10,759 nucleotides of DNA from an uncultured Clostridia bacterium (GTDB lineage Bacteria; Bacillota; Clostridia; Oscillospirales; Oscillospiraceae), in NCBI GenBank assembly GCA_947167725.1, contig CAMVJF010000041.1:1-10759 (forward strand), read 5' to 3'. Shown piece after piece: positions 1-7,075 of this stretch. Position 1 is the first letter of the stretch. The number at the start of each line of letters is the position of its first letter. A program made the translations under genes and the position numbers. Under the pieces are notes generated by a model. The model was not told the DNA's origin and did no database searches. It worked only from the letters and a program-made list of their open reading frames with translations.

Positions 1-724
1 TTACATTGTCGCGTGCGCCGCGGTTGAGCGCCTTGCTCATCAGCGCGCGGCACAGGATCTCGGGTTCGGGATACTCGGCGGCATAATCAAGCATCTCCTC
101 ATCCGTCACGATATTGGACAATCCGTCCGAGCAGAGGATCAGCATATCTCCGGGAGCAAGACTGATCTCATAGAAGTCCACCTCCACATCGGCTTCAGAG
201 CCGAGCGCGCGGGTGATGATATTCCTCTGGGGATGATGCTTTGCCTGGTCTTTGGTGATTGCGCCGTACTCCACAAGATCCTCGACCAAGGAATGATCGC
301 GTGTGATCTGGATAATGGTGTCGTAGCGCTTGAGCACCTGATAGGCGCGGCTGTCCCCGACATTGATAAGATACCCTTCTCCGTTGGATTTGATAACACC
401 GCCGACGAGGGTCGTACCCATTCCGTTGTAGGCCTCGTCAAACTTGGAATACTCGTAGGCAACGCCGTTGGCCTCGGCGCAGGCATCTGTGAGCAGACGG
501 CGATAATCCACGATCCGGCTGACACGGGAAGTGAGCTTGGCGTAGACGTAGTTGACAAACTCCTTATTGGAGAGCTGGCTGGCAAGACCGCCGGCCTTGG
601 CGCCGCCCATACCGTCGCAAAGCGCGGCAACGACACAGTCGCGCGCCTCGCAATACTCAATGATGAAGCTGTCCTGATTGTCCTGTCTGACTTTTCCCTT
701 GTCGGTCAATCCGAAAAAGTTCAT
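1..724 (-). CDS. stp: PP2C-family serine/threonine protein phosphatase, 3' end cut by window
   Basis: Dephosphorylates phospho-Ser/Thr proteins in the cytoplasm with two bound metal ions; in Bacillota it normally reverses the action of a PASTA-domain kinase encoded next to it. I translated 241 codons from the ATG at 724. The PP2C signatures appear in order: TDKGKVRQDNQD (residues 7-18, phosphate-binding Arg13 and acidic Asp18), CDGMGG with metal ligand Asp37, GMGTTLV, VGDSRAY, TRDHSL, HPQRNIITRALG, CSDGL, and the closing GARDNV next to the window edge. The frame is still open at base 1, so only the last few codons are missing. A GGAG sequence eight bases before the ATG supports the start, 16 bases after the rlmN stop. 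The kinase gene (prkC type) and rsgA would be expected just beyond base 1 but are not visible. The family is certain; the symbol (stp/prpC) is by analogy. Confidence 0.95.
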   Translation of the reverse strand, partial: MNFFGLTDKGKVRQDNQDSFIIEYCEARDCVVAALCDGMGGAKAGGLASQLSNKEFVNYVYAKLTSRVSRIVDYRRLLTDACAEANGVAYEYSKFDEAYNGMGTTLVGGVIKSNGEGYLINVGDSRAYQVLKRYDTIIQITRDHSLVEDLVEYGAITKDQAKHHPQRNIITRALGSEADVEVDFYEISLAPGDMLILCSDGLSNIVTDEEMLDYAAEYPEPEILCRALMSKALNRGARDNV

Positions 725-740
725 GTCCTCATCTCCAGAA

Positions 741-1784
741 TCATGTCGTTGTAGCTAATTCCTTTTCGATCCGTCTGCGGAGCTGGCCGCACGAGGCGTC
801 CACATCGCTGCCCAGGGTACGGCGAACGGTGTAATTCACACCGCCCTCGTCCAGGATCTTCATAAATGCTTTCATATGTCCCTGGGTGGAGGGTTTAAAC
901 CTTCGCTCCTCCACATGGTTCAGCGGGATAAGATTCACGTGCGCGCCGCATTCGCGCGCTCGGCGTACGAGCAGGCGAGCGTGGCGCTCGGTATCGTTGA
1001 CGCCGTCGATCATCGCATACTCAAAGGAAATGCGGCGTCCCGTCTTTTCAAAATATCGCCTGCAGGCCGTGATCAGCGCGTCCACGCCTCGTCCGCGGTT
1101 GGCCGGCATGATCTGAGAGCGTGTCTCGTCGTCCGGTGCGTGGAGCGATACGGTCAGAGTGAGCTGGAGATCCAGCGCGGCAAGATCGTCGAAGCGCTCG
1201 ACAAGTCCGCAAGTCGACAGCGTGATATGACGCATGCCGATGTTCAAAAGCTCCGGATCGTTCACAAGCTTCAGGAAGCGGACCACGTTGTCAAAGTTAT
1301 CAAGCGGCTCGCCAATGCCCATCAGAACGATGTGCGAGATCTTTTTGCCGCTGTCAAGCTCGGAAAAGAGCACCTCGTCGAGCATCTCGGAAGGCTCGAG
1401 CCCGCGAACCAGACCGCCGATCGTAGACGCGCAAAAGGCGCATCCCTGACGGCAGCCCACCTGCGAGGAAATGCAGACGGTATTGCCGTACTGATAAGAC
1501 ATCACGACCGTTTCCACCGCATTGCCGTCACAGAGTTCCCAAAGGTACTTGATCGTCCCGTCAAGCGCGGAAACCTGTTTGGAGATCACGCGCGGACGGT
1601 AGAGAACAAAAGCCTCGTCAAGCTTGTCGCGCAGCGCTTTGGGAAGGTCGGACATCTCATTGAAGCGCCGGACACCGCGGGCGAGCCACCGACGTATCTG
1701 TTTTGCGCGGTATTTCGCCTCGCCGAGCGCGAGCAGTTCCTGCTCGAGTTCATCGGGAAGCATGGAAAGAAGGTCTTTTTTCAT
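741..1784 (-). CDS. rlmN: dual-specificity 23S rRNA (A2503-C2)/tRNA (A37-C2) methyltransferase RlmN
   Basis: Radical SAM enzyme that methylates C2 of A2503 in 23S rRNA, and in several bacteria A37 of tRNAs, through a methyl-cysteine intermediate. From the chosen start the protein has 347 residues, the usual length. It shows the iron-sulfur motif CRQGCAFC (C-x3-C-x2-C, Cys111/115/118), the preceding conserved cysteine in NTVCISSQ (about residue 104), the SAM-binding GIGEPLDN, and the C-terminal ASCGQL holding the methyl-carrying cysteine (about 332). The frame has two tandem ATGs, at 1787 and 1784. AAAAGGAG at 1791-1798 lies only 3 bases before the first but 6 before the second, so 1784 is preferred; its A is the last base of the rsmB stop (TGATG). 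This arrangement suggests coupled translation with rsmB. The true start could be one codon upstream. Confidence 0.96.
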   Translation of the reverse strand: MKKDLLSMLPDELEQELLALGEAKYRAKQIRRWLARGVRRFNEMSDLPKALRDKLDEAFVLYRPRVISKQVSALDGTIKYLWELCDGNAVETVVMSYQYGNTVCISSQVGCRQGCAFCASTIGGLVRGLEPSEMLDEVLFSELDSGKKISHIVLMGIGEPLDNFDNVVRFLKLVNDPELLNIGMRHITLSTCGLVERFDDLAALDLQLTLTVSLHAPDDETRSQIMPANRGRGVDALITACRRYFEKTGRRISFEYAMIDGVNDTERHARLLVRRARECGAHVNLIPLNHVEERRFKPSTQGHMKAFMKILDEGGVNYTVRRTLGSDVDASCGQLRRRIEKELATTT

Positions 1785-3100
1785 CATGCTCTCCTTTTGA
1801 GCCTGGATACGAAAAAACCGTCCGTACCGTCAATATGAGGATAAAAGGTGTAGCACCCGTCCATGGAACCGCGCTCTTCCACGGAGAAAGAACAGGGCTC
1901 GAATTCCTGATGCTCGGAAAGGAACGCGCGGATCACATCCTCGTTTTCTTCCCGCAGGATTGTACAGGTACTGTAAAGCAGCGTCCCGCCGGGCTTAACA
2001 TAGCGGCAGACCGTATCGAGGATATCCCGCTGAATCCCAGGCAGGGAGCGGATGTCGGCCGGATCCTTCCATCGGATCTCGGGTCGTTTTCCGATCACGC
2101 CGAAGCCGGAGCACGGCACGTCGGCCAGGACGGCATCAAACACGCCCTCGCGCGCGGGAACAAAGGTCCTTGCGTCTCGGCATTCCGTCAGGATCAGATC
2201 AAGTCCGAGACGCCTCGCGCCGTTTTCGATCAGCGACAGCTTTTTTTCATGGATATCGCAGGAGAGGATCTCGCCCTCTCCCTTCATCTGCAGCGCGGCA
2301 GCAAAGCTCTTACCGCCGGGGCAAGCACATGCGTCCAGAACCCGCATCCCGCTCCTGAGCTCTGCGAGATCGACCGCCATGCGGGCGGCACGGTCCTGAA
2401 TGTAGAACAAGCCGTCATCATAGCCGGGAAGCGAGCGGACAGCCGCGCCGGAAAGGCAAATGCAGCCGTCCGGGAAAGAAGGGAGCGCATAAGAAAAACC
2501 GAGGCGGTCAAGCGCGCGGCAATACTCGGCGGTGTCGATACGCAAGGTATTGAGCTGGATATCGAGCGAAGAAGGACGGTTGAAGGCTTCAAAGAGGGAT
2601 TCACAAAAAGCATAGCCTTTTTCCTTCGTTATTCTTTCGGCAAGCCAGAGAGGCTCAGAATAGCGTGTTGCAAGATAGGAGGGCTCTCCCCTGCCCGGAA
2701 CCTCCGGCAGCTTGTCTCTCGCTTCGGCAATTCGGCGCAAAACGGCGTTGACAAGTGAGCGGGCGCGCCCGACGCCGGATTTATCGCACAGGGCGACGGT
2801 TTCATGTACGGCGGCGCGGACCGGGATGCGGTCAAGCTGCATCATTTGGCATACGCCGAGGCGAAGAATGTCCAATACCCGCTTTTCAAGGAGTTCCGGA
2901 CGCGTCGAACAAAAGCAGGATATCAAATAATCATAATACACGCTGTTCTGCAGCACGCCGAAAGCAAGCGCGGTGGCAAGCGCGGCGTCGCGTCTTTCAA
3001 GCTGCTGACTGCAAATGATCCCATCCGCAGCGGCGGACAGCCACGCGCCGTCCTTGCGGCAGCGCTCGAGGATCGCAAGCGCCGCTTCACGCGCGCTCAT
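1784..3100 (-). CDS. rsmB: 16S rRNA (cytosine(967)-C5)-methyltransferase RsmB
   Basis: SAM-dependent RNA m5C methyltransferase of the RsmB/Sun/Fmu family, expected to modify C967 (E. coli numbering) of 16S rRNA. The 438-residue product has an all-helical NusB-like RNA-binding domain (about residues 1-130), then a Rossmann-fold methyltransferase domain. Visible motifs are VLDACACPGGKS for SAM binding (254-265), ADVPCSGFG with Cys330, and LLYSTCT with Cys379; the last two are the family's cysteine pair, the TC cysteine being the nucleophile. The frame is open further upstream to 3214, but that part lies over fmt and resembles nothing. The ATG at 3100 overlaps the fmt stop as ATGA and gives the typical N-terminus MSAREAAL, with a GGGA-type site about 10 bases upstream. 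The stop overlaps the rlmN start by one base. Confidence 0.96.
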   Translation of the reverse strand: MSAREAALAILERCRKDGAWLSAAADGIICSQQLERRDAALATALAFGVLQNSVYYDYLISCFCSTRPELLEKRVLDILRLGVCQMMQLDRIPVRAAVHETVALCDKSGVGRARSLVNAVLRRIAEARDKLPEVPGRGEPSYLATRYSEPLWLAERITKEKGYAFCESLFEAFNRPSSLDIQLNTLRIDTAEYCRALDRLGFSYALPSFPDGCICLSGAAVRSLPGYDDGLFYIQDRAARMAVDLAELRSGMRVLDACACPGGKSFAAALQMKGEGEILSCDIHEKKLSLIENGARRLGLDLILTECRDARTFVPAREGVFDAVLADVPCSGFGVIGKRPEIRWKDPADIRSLPGIQRDILDTVCRYVKPGGTLLYSTCTILREENEDVIRAFLSEHQEFEPCSFSVEERGSMDGCYTFYPHIDGTDGFFVSRLKRRA

Positions 3101-4029
3101 GCAAGGACCGTCCCTTCGGCGATCGGATGTCCGCGCAGATAGTCGGCCGCAGACATTCGCTTCTTCCCGGGAGCCTGGAGCTCGGTGATCCGAACGCCTT
3201 CCCCGCCGCCGCACGAGATCTCGAGTCCCTTCGCGTCAGCGTGCAAAACGGTGCCGGGCGAGGCGGAAGGATTTCCCTCGCCGTATTGTGCGGCAAATAC
3301 GCGGACGACATCGTTTCCGAGTTTCATCGTCGCGACCGGCCAGGGCTGAAGCGCGCAGATCTGTTTGACGATCTCGCGCGCGGTGCGGCCGAAGTCGATC
3401 GGGCAGAGCGTCTTGTCGAGCATCTTCACATAGCTCGCGCGAGCGTGATCCTGCGGCGTGCGCGGCGCGCAGCCCGCTTCGATGTCATGCAGCGTGCGGG
3501 AAAGAAGAGCCGCTCCCATGGTCTTCAGACGATCGTACAGCTCGCCTGAGGTTTCGAATTCTCCGATCTGCGTCTTCTCGGAATAAATGATATCGCCTGT
3601 ATCCATCTCGTTTGCGAGATACATCGTGGTGACACCGCTCTCCGGATCGCCGTTCATCACGGCCCATTGGATCGGTGCGGCGCCGCGGTATTTCGGCAGA
3701 AGCGAACCGTGAACGTTGACTGCGCCGTATTTCGGCAGCTCCAGCATCTCAGGCGGGAGGATCCGTCCGTAGGCGACGACGGCGAGAACATCCGGAGCGA
3801 GAGAACGGAGGATCTCAAGCGCAGTTCCGTCGCGCATCTTTTCCGGCTGGAAAACCGGGATGCCGTATGATAGGGCAAGTTCCTTGACAGGAGAGGCGCA
3901 TAGCTCCATCCCGCGTCCTTTCGGCTTATCCGGTTGTGTAAAGACGCCGACGATCTCAAAGCCGTCCTCATGCAGTCTCTGCAACGATGCGGCGGCAAAA
4001 TTCGGCGTTCCCATAAAGACGATGCGCAT
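3097..4029 (-). CDS. fmt: methionyl-tRNA formyltransferase
   Basis: Transfers a formyl group from 10-formyltetrahydrofolate to the amino group of Met-tRNA(fMet), making the bacterial initiator tRNA. The 310-residue product has the usual N-terminal formyltransferase Rossmann domain beginning MRIVFMGTPNFA, the folate/catalytic segment NVHGSLLPKYRGAAP with Asn105 and His107, and the catalytic aspartate in MDTGDII (Asp143); a smaller C-terminal barrel domain for tRNA binding follows from about residue 208. The frame is open 10 codons further upstream, but that part lies over the end of def. GAGGAG at 4037-4042, which is also the last two sense codons of def, lies 7 bases before the ATG at 4029 and fixes the start. 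The gene begins 4 bases after the def stop and ends overlapping rsmB, so its translation is probably coupled on both sides. Confidence 0.97.
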   Translation of the reverse strand: MRIVFMGTPNFAAASLQRLHEDGFEIVGVFTQPDKPKGRGMELCASPVKELALSYGIPVFQPEKMRDGTALEILRSLAPDVLAVVAYGRILPPEMLELPKYGAVNVHGSLLPKYRGAAPIQWAVMNGDPESGVTTMYLANEMDTGDIIYSEKTQIGEFETSGELYDRLKTMGAALLSRTLHDIEAGCAPRTPQDHARASYVKMLDKTLCPIDFGRTAREIVKQICALQPWPVATMKLGNDVVRVFAAQYGEGNPSASPGTVLHADAKGLEISCGGGEGVRITELQAPGKKRMSAADYLRGHPIAEGTVLA

Positions 4030-4033
4030 GACG

Positions 4034-4537
4034 TTACTCCTCAGTCTGTCCGTTTTCAAGTTCCTCCCGCGTCAGCATCCGCTCGCAGAGCGTGGTGAAG
4101 ACAATACCGTCAAGATGGTCGATCTCATGGCAGAAACAGCGTGCGGTGAGGCCGGTGCCGGTGACGATGAAGCTCTCGCCGAAGCGATCCTGGGCTTTGA
4201 CCGTTACCTCGAGCGGGCGCGTAACGATGCCGTACTCATCCGGAAAGCTCAAACAGCCCTCGGCTCCGCGCTGCTCGCCGGACGTGGATACGATCTCGGG
4301 ATTGATGAGCTCGAGGATCTTTTCCTCCTCACCGTCGGGAACGTTCGTTTCGATCACGAGAACGGCGCGGCGCAGGATGCCGACCTGCGGCGCGGCAAGT
4401 CCGACGCCGCCGGAGGCAAGCAGCGTTTCCGTCATATCATCAAGCAGCTGATGAAGCCGTTCATCAAAGCTCTTGACGGGACGGCTCTTTTTATAGAGCG
4501 TGCTGTCTTCTTTTGTCAAAATGTATCTGGTAGCCAT
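4034..4537 (-). CDS. def: peptide deformylase, type 1-like
   Basis: Metal-dependent hydrolase that removes the N-formyl group from nascent proteins at the ribosome exit, undoing the reaction for which the next gene, fmt, prepares the initiator. All three family motifs are present: GGVGLAAPQVG (residues 43-53), EGCLSFP with metal ligand Cys95, and CHEIDHLDG with metal ligands His137 and His141 and catalytic Glu138. The EGCLSFP form and the 167-residue length fit the type 1 side of the family. An ATG four codons upstream (4549) lies directly against the AAAAGG sequence with no spacer, so it is a poor start. The ATG at 4537 follows that site by about 11 bases and gives the family-like beginning MATRYIL, so it is preferred with moderate certainty. 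It starts 18 bases after priA. Confidence 0.95.
   Translation of the reverse strand: MATRYILTKEDSTLYKKSRPVKSFDERLHQLLDDMTETLLASGGVGLAAPQVGILRRAVLVIETNVPDGEEEKILELINPEIVSTSGEQRGAEGCLSFPDEYGIVTRPLEVTVKAQDRFGESFIVTGTGLTARCFCHEIDHLDGIVFTTLCERMLTREELENGQTEE
4490..4519 (-). promoter_or_regulatory. possible sigma-A-type internal promoter inside def
   Basis: On the minus strand the sequence TTGACA (4519-4514) is followed after an 18-base spacer by TATAAA (4495-4490). This is a perfect -35 consensus and a five-of-six -10 consensus. It lies within the first codons of def, so it could supply transcripts for fmt, rsmB, rlmN and the phosphatase but not a normal def message. A five-base inverted repeat (4484-4488 with 4495-4499) overlaps the -10. 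The match could be chance, since these bases also encode Leu-Thr-Lys and Tyr-Lys codons. Confidence 0.3.
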
Positions 4538-4555
4538 ATGGTCATTCATCCTTTT

Positions 4556-6805
4556 TTAATCTGTCGGATCATGGTCGGCGTAAACGCTCACGCCTCGAAA
4601 CCGCTTGTCGCTCCCGCATTCCGTTACGGCGGCGGCAAGTGTTTTGCGGATCGCGGCGGCGTCTGATCCAAGCATGGTCACACGGTAACGGAAGCGGTTG
4701 TTGACCTTTACTACGCCGAGCGGAGCGGGGCCGAGCACTGTGCATTCGGAGATCTCTTTTGCCGCCAGAGACAAAAGATCAAAAAGATATCGAACAGCCA
4801 ACTCGACCTGCTCCTCTTTCTGACCGGAAGCAGTCAGCGTATAGCGCTCCACAACAGGAGGCGCGTTCTGCAGACGCCGCAGTTTGATCTCAGACTCATA
4901 AAAATCCTTGTAGTTCTGCTGAGCCGCTTGCAGGATCGTCTGATTCTCGGGCGTAAAGGTCTGGATCACCGCGCGGCCGGGCTTTTCGCCGCGTCCGCTG
5001 CGCCCAACGACCTGGGTGATCAGAGAAAACGTCCTCTCACCCGCGCGATAATCGCCGGAATACAGGCTTTGATCGGCACAGAGCACGCCGACGAGCGTCA
5101 CATTCTCGAAATTGAGCCCTTTGGTGACCATCTGCGTCCCTATCATGATGGGGATCTTCTCGTCGCGGAAGCGGTCGAGCAAACGCTCATGTGAGCCGAC
5201 GGGCGTCACCGTGTCGGTATCCATGCGAAGGATCTCGGTTCCGGGAAAAAGCTCTCGAAGCTCGTCTTCGACATGCTGCGTGCCGCTGCCGACGAACCTC
5301 AGCTCTCCGCCGCAGTCGGGGCAGAATGCGGGAAGGCGCTGGGAATAGCCGCAGTAATGGCACATCAGCCGCTTGCGTGCGCTGTGATAAGTCAGCGAAA
5401 CGCTGCATTTCGGGCAGCGGAATGTGTAGCCGCACTCCCCGCATCCGACAAGCTTGCTGGCGCCTCGCCGATTTAGAAAGAGGATGCTCTGCTCTCCCCT
5501 GTCGATATTCTCGCGCAGCTCGTCCCGGAGGAACGTACTGATGTCGCCGCCGTTTCCGCGGCGGAGCTCACGCTTCATATCCACGATCTGTACAGAGGGC
5601 AGAAGCTGCTCATTATAGCGTTCCGGCAGCTCGAAATAATGATAACTGCCGCTGCGCGCTTTATGCATGCTGCTGATCTCCGGCGTCGCTGAGCCCAGCA
5701 AGAGGAGCGAACCGGATTTGGCGCAGAGATACTTTGCGACCTCGCGCGCATCGTAACGGGGAGCATTTTCGGATTTATAGGTCTCCTCCTGCTCCTCATC
5801 GATGATCATGATACCAAGCTTTTCAACGGGAGCGAAAACCGCGCTTCTCGTGCCGATCACAAGGCGCGCTTCGCCGCGCTTGACGCGTTTCCACTCGTCA
5901 TAGCGCTCTCCGACGGAAAGCGAGCTGTGCAGTACTGCGACCTCGTCGCCGAAGCGGGCGGAAAAAGCAGCCAGCATCTGCGGTGTGAGCGCGATTTCCG
6001 GCACGAGCAGCACCGCGCAGCGTCCAGCGCGCAGCACCTCGTCGATGAGGCGCATATACACGCTGGTCTTTCCGCTGCCGGTCACGCCGAAGAGCAGAGC
6101 CGCGCTGGCCTTGTCCTGCCGCAAAAGCGCATGAAGGCCGCGGAAGGCCTGCTCCTGCGAGTCGTTGAGCTGCGGAAGAGGAAGCCGCTCCTGCGTCTTA
6201 TAATCAGGTCGGCGGTATATCTCGCGCTGAGAGAGGATCACGGCGCCGCACTTGACGAGCGCATTGAGCGAGGGACGCTTGGCGCCGGTATGAAGAAGCA
6301 TATCGTGTACCGGCAGCGATTCGAAGCAGCACAGGAGTTCAAGCAATGCGGACTGCTGCGGAGAGCGGAGCCTCTTTGCCTCAAGGAACGCTTCCGCCTC
6401 GTCGCTTGAGATCGCAAGCGAAGCGATCTCGACCGTCTTGTCCGTGCTGCGGCGTTTTCCGTCGCGCTTGAACCACAATCCGGCCGGCAACATAGCCCGT
6501 ACGGCCTCGTAGACCGTACAGAAAAAGCGTTCGCGCATAAACAGTGCCAGCTTGACCTGTGACTCTGTAAGCACGTTTTCGCGGTCAAGAACGCTGACAA
6601 TGGATTTGAGGGAAGCGTATTCACTCGAATCGCGCAGCGCGAGCACGATGCCCTCACAGCTCCGGTTTCCCTTCCCGAAGGGGACGATCACGCGGGTTCC
6701 GACCGCGACGGCGGAAACCATATCCCCAGGAACAAGATAATCGTAGGGCCTGTCTATGCTGTATGTGGCGGCGGAGACCGCTATTTTCGCAATACAGATC
6801 GGCAC
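4556..6805 (-). CDS. priA: primosomal protein N' (replication restart helicase PriA)
   Basis: 3'-to-5' superfamily 2 DNA helicase that recognises stalled or collapsed forks and reloads the replicative helicase. The 749-residue product (usual 730-810) has an N-terminal 3'-DNA-binding domain (IDRPYDYLVP), a winged-helix region, Walker A GVTGSGKT (240-247), a Walker B of unusual form DEEQ (336-339), SATPE (372-376), eight zinc-binding cysteines in four pairs (455/458, 464/467, 482/485, 495/498), and late helicase motifs GTQMVTKG and QVVGRSGRG. The frame is open back to 6997, but the extra 64 codons cover rpoZ in another frame and look random. The GTG at 6805, preceded at 8 bases by GAGGAG (6814-6819), begins PICIAKIAVS and is the likely start, 28 bases after rpoZ. 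In many Bacillota coaBC lies between rpoZ and priA; here it does not. Confidence 0.97.
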   Translation of the reverse strand: MPICIAKIAVSAATYSIDRPYDYLVPGDMVSAVAVGTRVIVPFGKGNRSCEGIVLALRDSSEYASLKSIVSVLDRENVLTESQVKLALFMRERFFCTVYEAVRAMLPAGLWFKRDGKRRSTDKTVEIASLAISSDEAEAFLEAKRLRSPQQSALLELLCCFESLPVHDMLLHTGAKRPSLNALVKCGAVILSQREIYRRPDYKTQERLPLPQLNDSQEQAFRGLHALLRQDKASAALLFGVTGSGKTSVYMRLIDEVLRAGRCAVLLVPEIALTPQMLAAFSARFGDEVAVLHSSLSVGERYDEWKRVKRGEARLVIGTRSAVFAPVEKLGIMIIDEEQEETYKSENAPRYDAREVAKYLCAKSGSLLLLGSATPEISSMHKARSGSYHYFELPERYNEQLLPSVQIVDMKRELRRGNGGDISTFLRDELRENIDRGEQSILFLNRRGASKLVGCGECGYTFRCPKCSVSLTYHSARKRLMCHYCGYSQRLPAFCPDCGGELRFVGSGTQHVEDELRELFPGTEILRMDTDTVTPVGSHERLLDRFRDEKIPIMIGTQMVTKGLNFENVTLVGVLCADQSLYSGDYRAGERTFSLITQVVGRSGRGEKPGRAVIQTFTPENQTILQAAQQNYKDFYESEIKLRRLQNAPPVVERYTLTASGQKEEQVELAVRYLFDLLSLAAKEISECTVLGPAPLGVVKVNNRFRYRVTMLGSDAAAIRKTLAAAVTECGSDKRFRGVSVYADHDPTD

Positions 6806-6813
6806 CGCAGACA

Positions 6814-6819
6814 CTCCTC
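6814..6819 (-). promoter_or_regulatory. ribosome binding site that fixes the priA start
   Basis: GAGGAG on the minus strand, 8 bases before the GTG at 6805. It decides between this start and the longer open frame, and it also rules out the GTG three codons upstream, which it would touch. Confidence 0.75.
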
Positions 6820-6833
6820 GGGTCAGATTCGGA

Positions 6834-7025
6834 TCACTTCTTGATCGCGAGCTTGCCGGTATAGACCTCGTCGATCGCAGAGGAGACGGGCTTTCTCTCA
6901 AGAGGGACGCCGCTTTCTTCTGCGTTGGACGCGATGACGCGCGCACGGCGAGCGACCAGATTAACGAGTTGGTAACGGCTGCCGATCTTATCAACAAGCT
7001 CGGCTACAGGGGGATAAAGCATCAT
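6834..7025 (-). CDS. rpoZ: DNA-directed RNA polymerase omega subunit
   Basis: Small subunit that helps beta-prime fold and join the core RNA polymerase. The 63-residue product starting MMLYPPVAEL carries the omega pattern: a SRYQLV segment, the conserved helix VARRAR, and the KPVSSAIDEV-x-GKL segment matching the usual end of omega. The frame is open upstream to a TTG at 7058 and through an ATG at 7040, but neither has a ribosome binding site and the added residues are unlike the family. GGAG at 7035-7038 lies 9 bases before the ATG at 7025, and B. subtilis omega likewise starts close to the ML-x-P segment, so 7025 is preferred; a second ATG follows at once. It lies between gmk and priA, its usual place in Bacillota. 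Confidence 0.93.
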   Translation of the reverse strand: MMLYPPVAELVDKIGSRYQLVNLVARRARVIASNAEESGVPLERKPVSSAIDEVYTGKLAIKK

Positions 7026-7040
7026 TTCGATATTCTCCAT

Positions 7041-7060
7041 TCTGCCGCGGCGCGGCAAAG
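7041..7060 (-). other. short GC-rich hairpin between gmk and rpoZ
   Basis: On the minus strand a GCCGC/GCGGC stem with a three-base loop (7044-7056) can be lengthened by T-A, T-G and T-A pairs at its base. It ends a few bases before the GGAG of rpoZ. No T-run follows on the minus strand, so it is not a standard terminator. It may affect message stability or rpoZ translation, but nothing in the sequence proves a role. It lies in the 50-base gap that is the widest untranslated stretch in the window. Confidence 0.35.
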
Positions 7061-7075
7061 ATTTTTAACAAGGGT

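Noticed and set aside
139..660. 173-codon minus-strand open frame inside the phosphatase gene
   Set aside because: A different frame of the same strand as the PP2C gene; its Ser/Arg/Pro-rich translation has no motifs, while the true frame has all PP2C motifs.
233..754. 173-codon plus-strand open frame opposite the phosphatase gene
   Set aside because: Antisense shadow of the PP2C gene; no motif and no convincing ribosome binding site considered necessary to explain it.
876..1838. 320-codon open frame on the plus strand opposite rlmN
   Set aside because: It lies wholly antisense to a well-supported gene, has no recognisable domain, and is explained by GC-rich codon use in rlmN.
1703..2758. 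351-codon open frame on the plus strand opposite rsmB
   Set aside because: Antisense shadow of rsmB: low-complexity, Arg/Ala/Gly-rich translation without family motifs.
5612..5617. perfect TATAAT hexamer on the minus strand inside priA
   Set aside because: No acceptable -35 element lies 16-18 bases upstream and there is no extended -10 TG.
6806..6997. 64-codon N-terminal extension of PriA
   Set aside because: It covers rpoZ in another frame, is Ser/Arg-rich, and a GTG with a strong GAGGAG site at 6805 gives the normal PriA N-terminus.
7044..7070. hairpin followed by ATTTTT on the plus strand, resembling a terminator
   Set aside because: No plus-strand gene ends here, the T-run is separated from the stem by AAAGA, and it is not in the direction of transcription.
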